NCBI GenBank assembly: GCA_934133175.1
Contig: CAKPAX010000036.1
Coordinates: 1 to 9,452 of the forward strand
DNA length: 9,452 nucleotides
Source: an uncultured Clostridia bacterium
GTDB lineage: Bacteria; Bacillota; Clostridia; TANB77; CAG-508
Reading direction: 5' to 3'
The notes beneath the pieces are model-generated. The model saw only the letters and a list, made by a program, of their open reading frames with translations, had not been told where the DNA came from and did no database searches. Of this stretch, positions 4,836 through 9,452 are shown piece after piece; positions within the stretch are counted from its first letter, which is position 1; every line of letters begins with the position of its first letter. The translations under genes and the position numbers were made by a program.

Positions 4836-6206
4836 ATGAATAAAATTAAGAAAGATAGAGGTATTACATTAATCGCGCTTATAGTCACAATCGTCGTTTT
4901 GCTAATACTTGCAGCAGTATCAATTAATTTAGTTTTAGGGAATAATGGATTAATTAGTAAAACAAAAGAAAGTAAAGTAGAGAATGAAAAAGCAAAAGAA
5001 AAAGAAGGCGTTAGTCTAGCAATAGTGTCTAGTAAAACGGAAAATGCAGAAACACTTGAAATAACGCAGGCTAGTTTGGAAGAAGCGCTGAAATCTCAAT
5101 TTGGAAATCAAACAAAATTTACTATAACAGATAATAAAGATGGCAGTTTTATAGTTAGATTTGATGACACTAATAGGGAATATTATGTAGAAGATACTGG
5201 AAAAATACTTGAAAACGATAAAACGCTAGAGATTACATCAGAAGACGACTTAAAAGCTTTCAGAAAGAAAGTGAATGAAGGTAACACATATATAGGAACA
5301 TACATTTATTTAACAAATGATATCAATTTAGATATAAACGAGGAATGGGAGCCTATAGGAACATACCTTGCTTCAAATACATCAATTGCAGACGAAACCA
5401 ATAAGCCATTTAGTGGAACATTTGATGGTAAGGGACATACAATAAGCGGACTTAAGATAACTTCTTCAAATAAAGGAAAAGGTTTATTTGGTTTAGTTTC
5501 TAAAGGAACAATAAAGAATTTAAAGATAGGAGAAAATTGTAATATAAATGGAGTAGGTCATTGCTCTGGAGCAATTTGTGGATATGCTTATAATGGTACA
5601 ATAATTGAAAGCTGTTATAACAATGCAGAAGTAAATGGAGTCGGACAACAAATTGGTGGAATAGCAGGCCAAAATCTTCAAGATTCACAAATAATTAATT
5701 GCTACAACTCAGCCAATATATATGCAAAAGAGGGAAATGCAGGAGGCATTGCGGGAAACAATTCTGGAACTATCAATAATTCATATAACATAGGGAATGT
5801 AAAAACTAATAAAAATAATGTTGGAGGAATAAGCGGATTTTTTGGAGGAACCATAAGCAATTGCTACAATACTGGAAAAATTGAGGCTATAGGCGAGTAC
5901 TGCGGAGGAATTGCAGGAATATTATATGGAAATGATAATACTAAAATAGTAAATTCATATAATGTTGGAGAAGTAGTTTCTACTGTAGCAGGTAGCATTA
6001 CAGGAGGGCTATCAAATGGAAGCATAGAGAATTCGCTTTTCTTAGAAAAGACTGTTAATGGAGAAAATGGTGGTTTGCTTAAAGGAACACGCGTGATGAA
6101 AAGTAGCGAATTAAAAAGAAGTGCAAACTTATTGGGAAATGCTTTTAAAACTGATTTAAACAACATAAATGAAGGCTATCCGATTTTGACTTGGCAATCT
6201 ATATAA
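4836..6206 (+). CDS. Prepilin-leader surface protein with GLUG repeats
   Basis: The 456-residue product begins with a type IV prepilin-like leader: MNKIKKDRG, then ITLIALIVTIVVLLILAAVSIN as a membrane helix. Cleavage after Gly9 would be expected from a prepilin peptidase. The +5 position is Ala, not the Glu normal in true pilins. Residues 33 to about 190 form a charged stalk. From about 192 (FSGTFDGKGHTISGL) to near 415 run GLUG-type repeats (GGIAG, NCYNSA, GGIAGNNSGTINNSYN, NCYNTG), which fold as a beta-helix. The end, LGNAFKTDLNNINEGYPILTW, is a common closing motif of such proteins. It is probably anchored in the membrane and exposed at the surface. A start at ATG 4803 with its own AAGGGG is possible; 4836 has AAAGGA nine bases upstream and gives a normal leader. 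Confidence 0.8.
   Translation: MNKIKKDRGITLIALIVTIVVLLILAAVSINLVLGNNGLISKTKESKVENEKAKEKEGVSLAIVSSKTENAETLEITQASLEEALKSQFGNQTKFTITDNKDGSFIVRFDDTNREYYVEDTGKILENDKTLEITSEDDLKAFRKKVNEGNTYIGTYIYLTNDINLDINEEWEPIGTYLASNTSIADETNKPFSGTFDGKGHTISGLKITSSNKGKGLFGLVSKGTIKNLKIGENCNINGVGHCSGAICGYAYNGTIIESCYNNAEVNGVGQQIGGIAGQNLQDSQIINCYNSANIYAKEGNAGGIAGNNSGTINNSYNIGNVKTNKNNVGGISGFFGGTISNCYNTGKIEAIGEYCGGIAGILYGNDNTKIVNSYNVGEVVSTVAGSITGGLSNGSIENSLFLEKTVNGENGGLLKGTRVMKSSELKRSANLLGNAFKTDLNNINEGYPILTWQSI
4860..4948 (+). repeat. Leader-coding repeat, copy 1
   Basis: These 89 bases, coding for the leader Gly, the whole membrane helix and NNG, recur at 6276-6364 with only three differences (two in adjacent Ala-Ala/Ala-Gly codons, one silent T/C). 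Sequence on both sides is unrelated. The block uses ATC, GTC, CGC and CGT triplets unusual for the surrounding AT-rich DNA. Confidence 0.9.
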
Positions 6207-6233
6207 GATCAACAACAAAGAAGAGAAAAGCAT

Positions 6234-6584
6234 ATGAAGAAATTTGATAAAAAGAATGATTTTAATAAAAATCAAGGTATTACATTAATCGCGCTTATAG
6301 TCACAATCGTCGTTTTGCTAATACTTGCGGGAGTATCAATTAACTTAGTTTTAGGGAATAATGGTGTTATAAAAAAGTCTAAAGAAGCAAAAGAAGAATA
6401 TAACAAATCATCGGTAAAAGAGAAAGTTGGATTATTACTAAATGAATATGCAATAAATAATCAAACTGAAGAAGAGGCAAACTTAGCAAAGTTTCTTAGA
6501 CAAAATTTACAAGTAGGAGTAGCTGAAAATGGAGACAACACATACAATTTCATTTTAGGGGAGTACCAAGTAACAACAAAATAA
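6234..6584 (+). CDS. Short prepilin-like protein, probably frameshifted at its 3' end
   Basis: The 116-residue frame starts at ATG 6234, 27 bases after the GLUG gene, with AGAAGAGA upstream as a weak ribosome binding site; the two genes are likely co-transcribed. The leader MKKFDKKNDFNKNQG is followed by the same membrane helix as the upstream gene, ITLIALIVTIVVLLILAGVSIN, again with Ala at +5. A short helical and then mixed region (KEEYNKSSVKEKVGLLLNEYAINN ... NTYNFILGEYQVTTK) ends it. The -1 frame is open from about 6524 to 6748 and reads like a plausible continuation, so the product may originally have been about 55 residues longer. As it stands it is pseudopilin-sized. Role unknown; probably a membrane-anchored surface or secretion component. 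Confidence 0.7.
   Translation: MKKFDKKNDFNKNQGITLIALIVTIVVLLILAGVSINLVLGNNGVIKKSKEAKEEYNKSSVKEKVGLLLNEYAINNQTEEEANLAKFLRQNLQVGVAENGDNTYNFILGEYQVTTK
6276..6364 (+). repeat. Leader-coding repeat, copy 2
   Basis: This is the second copy of the 89-base block at 4860-4948, 86 of 89 bases identical and at exactly 1416 bases distance. It encodes the same membrane helix with Ala-Gly in place of Ala-Ala. Confidence 0.9.
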
Positions 6585-6748
6585 ATGAAAAAAATGTTGA
6601 AACTAATTATAGAAGGTATTCGATATATTTTCAAGATATGAAAGACGTTGAAGATAAGAAGGTATATTTTAGCAATAATAGTCTAGGAACTTTTGAAAAC
6701 AATATTGGTAGATATAATAATTTAGCAATGTATAATGTTGTTGAATAA
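6585..6748 (+). pseudogene. Possible frameshifted tail of the short prepilin-like gene
   Basis: In the frame one base behind the upstream gene, the sequence is open from about 6524 to TAA 6746-6748. Beyond 6585 it reads NEKNVETNYRRYSIYFQDMKD, VEDKKVYFSNNSLGTF and NNLAMYNVVE. This has normal protein composition and no start codon with a ribosome binding site near its beginning. That favours a tail severed by an indel rather than a separate gene. No known domain is recognised. I see no programmed slippery heptamer, so an ordinary mutation is the simpler view. Confidence 0.4.
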
Positions 6749-6817
6749 TAGAGAAATACTTATACTATGGAATCGAAGACAATTGGACAGAATATAATTT
6801 TTAATAAAACTCCTAAC

Positions 6818-6862
6818 AAGGTAGCTATGTGACAGAAAAATCACATAGCTACCTTTACTATT
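6818..6862 (+). terminator. Perfect 15-pair hairpin, terminator of the pilin-like unit
   Basis: AAGGTAGCTATGTGA (6818-6832) and TCACATAGCTACCTT (6841-6855) are exact complements around CAGAAAAA. TACTATTT follows, so the U-tract is interrupted. It lies between the pilin-like genes and the small gene at 6917 and is the only strong structure in the 332-base gap. On the minus strand no T-run follows either. Confidence 0.65.
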
Positions 6863-6916
6863 TAAGAATTTATATAAAAAATAAGTGTATATATAGTAAT
6901 GGGAGTGTGAAATTAT

Positions 6917-7081
6917 ATGAGCGAAGCATTTAAGATTAATATACATTTTGATGAGAAAGGAGAAGAGTTAGAAGAAATAATAAAAAAATTAATAATAAAC
7001 AGTGACTACTTTAACATCAACCAGAAGGTAGATTACAAAGTAGACAGTATGCGGGATAAAAACAATTTGAATTTAATATAA
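6917..7081 (+). CDS. Small 54-residue acidic/basic protein, unknown
   Basis: ATG 6917 follows GGGAG (6901-6905) by 11 bases, and the frame runs 54 codons to TAA 7079-7081. The product reads MSEAFKINIHFDEKGEELEE, IIKKLIINSDYF, then a polar end with DYKVDSMRDKNN. The FKINIHFDEKGE(E/D)L..II.KLI pattern looks like a small family often seen next to recombinases and other mobile genes in Clostridia, recalled rather than looked up. A beta-strand followed by an amphipathic helix would fit a small partner protein. The upstream hairpin (6818-6855) and a TATAGT at 6892-6897 suggest a separate unit. Confidence 0.6.
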   Translation: MSEAFKINIHFDEKGEELEEIIKKLIINSDYFNINQKVDYKVDSMRDKNNLNLI

Positions 7082-7130
7082 ATACTTAAATTTCAGAGTT
7101 TGAAAAAATTTTGAAATTTATTTTTAACCA

Positions 7131-7159
7131 TTGACAAAAACAAATGTTCGATATAAAAT
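7131..7159 (+). promoter_or_regulatory. Promoter of the 7265 unit
   Basis: TTGACA (7131-7136) is a perfect -35 box. The -10 is TAAAAT at 7154-7159 (17-base spacer) or TATAAA at 7152-7157 (15-base spacer). The transcript would carry a leader of about 100 bases before ATG 7265. Confidence 0.6.
7138..7149. promoter_or_regulatory. lexA box (candidate): LexA-like dyad between the -35 and -10 boxes
   Basis: On the plus strand this is AAAC-AAAT-GTTC followed by G; read from the other strand it is CGAACATTTGTTT, which fits GAAC-N4-GTTT. Gram-positive LexA boxes follow CGAAC-N4-GTTCG, and clostridial ones often end in GTTT. It fills the spacer of the promoter, the best place for repression. The antirepressor promoter holds a similar dyad at 336-347. 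LexA itself is not in the window. Confidence 0.5.
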
Positions 7160-7264
7160 TGAGAAAAAATAAATTTTGTAAGTTTATGGAAAAGTTTTAA
7201 ATATTATGATATAAATAGAATAATTAATATAACTTATAATAATAAAAAGGGGATTGATAAATCT

Positions 7265-8338
7265 ATGGAAGAAAAAAGATGTTTATTATGCAATAAACCA
7301 TATGATTATAAATATAAAATGTTTGGAAGAGGATGCCTTGATAACATATATGGAGTATTAGATTTTCATAAACCACCAAAATTTGTATGGAACAAAGAAG
7401 CATATTTATGCACTAAAATTGCTTGGAAAAATCATAAATATTTCTTAACAAAAAAGAAAAAATATGACTTAGCACAAAAATATATAGCACTAAATTATTT
7501 AAAGAATATGAACTTTGATGCATTAAAAGATATAGAAGAAAAAATGTTAAAGGATATAAAAAATATAACGCCTTTTTCTAAAGATACCGTTGAATTAATG
7601 ACTTTTACACTAAATGACATATATAAATTATTTAATTATTACCAGAAATTTGAAAAGATTATAAAAGATTTTCAAAATATAAATTGGAAAGAAATAGATG
7701 AAGAAGTTGCTAATGGCTATATAAAAAGTTTAAGTTTTATATTTGATTTAACAAAGAAAAATAATCAGATAGCATATATTGTATTTTATTCAATGCAATA
7801 TATGTTTTGGCAAATTGTTGTTATAGGAGGACTATTTACTAATAAGCCTCTTTCTGCTAAATTACTGACAAATTCGCTATCTGTGTTTGGAAAAGAACCA
7901 AATGATTTAGTAATAGAAGATGAAGAAATAAAAAATATATTACTTAAAAGTCCAATATTTAAGAAAAAACTAGAACAATTAATAGAAAAATATGGAGAAG
8001 GAAAAAACGAATTTATTGTCGACAAAAAATCTCCAAGAGAGGATACTTTGATTAGATTTGATGATGCTGATTTACTTTATGCTCTCCATGATGCAACATT
8101 ATTAGTTAAAGGAAGAAAAGACGAAAATAATAAATGGAATTTAGAAATTGAAATTAAAGATACCTATGATTTTACAGATTTCAAAGAGTTAAGAGAATAT
8201 GCAGATGAAGAAAACGGCAAAATGAAAGATATATTATCAACAACATTAAATAATTTAGGAGTTGCATCAAGTGAATATGGAGTAATAAAAGTATATGATG
8301 TTAAAATAAAATTTGAAACAAAAGAAGGAGAATTTTAA
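7265..8338 (+). CDS. Uncharacterised four-cysteine protein with a C-terminal ALH..DTYDF domain
   Basis: The protein has 357 residues. An N-terminal segment has Cys6, Cys9 (CLLC), Cys24 (GRGCLD) and Cys49 (YLC), a likely metal site, with a basic patch FLTKKKKYDL after it. Residues about 65-180 are helical. Residues 180-205 contain an apolar stretch (YMFWQIVVIGGLF), more likely buried or membrane-touching than a true transmembrane helix. The last ~95 residues hold TLIRFDDADLLYALHDAT, then NLEIEIKDTYDFTDF, then KVYDVKIKFETKEGEF. The ALH/DTYDF pair recalls C-terminal domains of some secreted or toxin-like proteins, but I cannot name a family. AAGGGG lies 12 bases before ATG 7265. No signal peptide. 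The next gene begins within 10-22 bases, so the two form one unit. Confidence 0.75.
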   Translation: MEEKRCLLCNKPYDYKYKMFGRGCLDNIYGVLDFHKPPKFVWNKEAYLCTKIAWKNHKYFLTKKKKYDLAQKYIALNYLKNMNFDALKDIEEKMLKDIKNITPFSKDTVELMTFTLNDIYKLFNYYQKFEKIIKDFQNINWKEIDEEVANGYIKSLSFIFDLTKKNNQIAYIVFYSMQYMFWQIVVIGGLFTNKPLSAKLLTNSLSVFGKEPNDLVIEDEEIKNILLKSPIFKKKLEQLIEKYGEGKNEFIVDKKSPREDTLIRFDDADLLYALHDATLLVKGRKDENNKWNLEIEIKDTYDFTDFKELREYADEENGKMKDILSTTLNNLGVASSEYGVIKVYDVKIKFETKEGEF

Positions 8339-8347
8339 TGTTATAGG

Positions 8348-9184
8348 ATGGTGTTCATATTGATAAAAAAAGATTTAAAAGCGTTTGTGCTTATATTATA
8401 GGGAACTATTACAGTATTTTTGATTTTTTACATAATTATATCAAAAGCAACATCTAAGGTAGATGAAGACTATAAAAAATTAGATCTAGAACTAGAATCA
8501 TACAATATAAATTATTATACTGTATATGAAGATGACGCTTTAATGAAATACAAAGTATATAAATTGAGCATTATAGGAGAAAACGATAAATTTAGAAATA
8601 AATTAGAAGAAAGTAGTTATTGGAGCAAAAACAAATTTTATGAATATGAGATGAAAAGATTTTATGAGAGGGTAGGTGAAGAAAGAATAGAATTAGATAG
8701 AGAAAACTTATATTATTATGCTAATAAAGGAATTTATGCAATATTTGATTTGAAAAATGAAAAGTTATATTATTTAAAAAGTTATATTTATGGTACACAC
8801 AATAATTATAGTAATATTTTAGGTGTAAATACTGAAAATTATATCAAAAGAGAAATTTATAGTGTAAGAGAAGGAATTCAATATGATGGACTAGATTATT
8901 ATGTATATGAATTTTCAAAAGAAAATGGACAGGACATAGTAAAAAAACTAGACTCTAATTCGAAATGGAGTAAAAACAGACTTGATGATAGTATACTAGA
9001 TGATTTTGAATACAATAAAGAAGTGCTTGAAATAAAAAATGGATATTATCATTATGAATTAGTATGTAGAACAAGTGATGAAAACAAAAAACATAATTTT
9101 ACAAAAGAAGAAGCAACAGGTTGGGAAATAGGTGTTTATGATGCTGACAAGAATATATTATATTATTATTGGCAAAGTAGATAA
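8348..9184 (+). pseudogene. Membrane-anchored, internally duplicated protein with an amber stop in the anchor
   Basis: The frame starts at ATG 8348 or TTG 8360 (AGGATGG eight bases upstream), reads IKKDLKAFVLIL, meets TAG at 8399-8401, then continues GTITVFLIFYIIIS and on to TAA 9182-9184. Without the stop this is a normal N-terminal membrane anchor (basic start, about 20 apolar residues) followed by an outside domain of about 245 residues. A restart at TTG 8420 would give 254 residues with only half the anchor. The outer part contains two related halves: ESSYWSKNKFYEYE (Trp68 counted from 8420) with YYYANKGIYAIFDLKNEKLYYLKS, and SNSKWSKNRLDDS (Trp183) with GWEIGVYDADKNILYYYWQS. No family is recognised. 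It follows the four-cysteine gene in one unit. Either a recent nonsense mutation or a read-through case. Confidence 0.65.
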
Positions 9185-9285
9185 TAAAGATTTATTGGAT
9201 GATGATTATAATACAGATATTCAAAAGCTAAAAAACGAGATAAAATCGATAAATATAATATTAAGTTGTGGAGGAAGAATAATAA

Positions 9286-9452
9286 ATGAAATATGATAAT
9301 AGAAAAAAAGAGGATAAATTAATTCGTTCAAGTGCTGCTGAGTATTTAACATATGTAGCAGCGACTGGAGAAAACGGAGTTGAATTGAGATATGAAGATG
9401 AAAATATTTGGTTAACTCAAAAAATGTTATCAGTATTATATGGTGTATCAAC
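9286..9452 (+). CDS. RhuM-family protein, 5' part (runs off the window)
   Basis: ATG 9286 is set by GGAGGA ten bases upstream. The visible 55 residues, LIRSSAAEYLTYVAATGENG and ELRYEDENIWLTQKMLSVLYGVS, are the conserved start of RhuM-family proteins, known from a Salmonella pathogenicity island and widely scattered with mobile elements. The WLTQKML..LYGV segment forms the beginning of a winged-helix-like part that in full proteins runs on to VNYHIKKIF. These proteins of about 330 residues are thought to bind DNA; their role is unsettled. The 100 bases before it hold no gene with a clear start. Confidence 0.85.
   Translation, partial: MKYDNRKKEDKLIRSSAAEYLTYVAATGENGVELRYEDENIWLTQKMLSVLYGVS

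Noticed and set aside
5560..5990. DNA repeats in the GLUG region, considered as a CRISPR or tandem array
   Set aside because: The similarity is at protein level, with uneven spacing and drifted codons; no fixed-length repeat and spacer pattern is present.
5500..6166. Minus-strand frames under the GLUG gene
   Set aside because: They are shadows of the repeated GGIAG/NCYN codons and have no starts with binding sites.
6722..6946. Minus-strand 74-residue frame
   Set aside because: It runs through the 15-pair hairpin and the start of the small gene at 6917 and has antisense-type composition.
9185..9285. Open frame of about 33 codons (DLLDDDYN ... NEIKSINIIL) before the RhuM gene
   Set aside because: It has no start with a ribosome binding site and is short. 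It could be a shifted tail of the preceding gene, but the visible evidence is too thin to list it as a feature.

Overview
The window is very AT-rich, uses TTGACA/TATAAT-type promoters and AGGAGG-type ribosome binding sites, and carries spoIIID plus the first codons of yabG. It therefore comes from an endospore-forming, low-GC Firmicute, most likely an uncultured gut-type member of the Clostridia. Prepilin-like leaders of the GITLIAL..IV.LLILAGVSIN type and GLUG-repeat surface proteins fit that group.

Layout. 1-118 is the possible tail of an unrecognised gene, followed by a hairpin. 400-1239 is a Bro-N/DinD-like antirepressor behind a textbook promoter. 1310-1573 is spoIIID. 1643-1982 is a scar: the first ~21 codons of the sporulation protease gene yabG, with a sporulation-type promoter, joined in frame to the decayed end of a tyrosine recombinase. 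2051-3446 (or slightly beyond) is an IS1202/ISNCY-type insertion sequence with an apparently intact transposase on the minus strand. 3552-3797 is the remnant of an AAA ATPase gene, with its start, Walker A and last residues kept but its middle lost. 3959-4222 is a small helical protein gene, convergent across a strong bidirectional terminator with an XRE regulator (4600-4271). 4836-6206 and 6234-6584 are two consecutive genes with a nearly identical prepilin-like leader; the first carries a GLUG-repeat passenger, the second is short and probably frameshifted. 6917-7081 is a 54-codon gene. 7265-8338 is a four-cysteine protein of unknown function behind a promoter with a LexA-like dyad. It is followed by a membrane-anchored, internally duplicated protein with an amber stop inside its membrane segment (8348-9184). 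The window ends in the 5' part of a RhuM-family gene (9286 on).

How it fits together. The core sporulation gene spoIIID sits beside a heavily reworked accessory zone: an orphan antirepressor, an integrase scar inside yabG, an IS, a broken ATPase gene, an orphan XRE regulator and a RhuM gene. The full yabG coding region is absent here, so this locus cannot make the protease unless the rest is supplied by a rearrangement or a second copy. The likeliest under-described units are the pair at 7265-9184, with a possible SOS-type operator, and the two leader-sharing pilin-like genes. All product calls are from reading the sequence alone; no database search was run.
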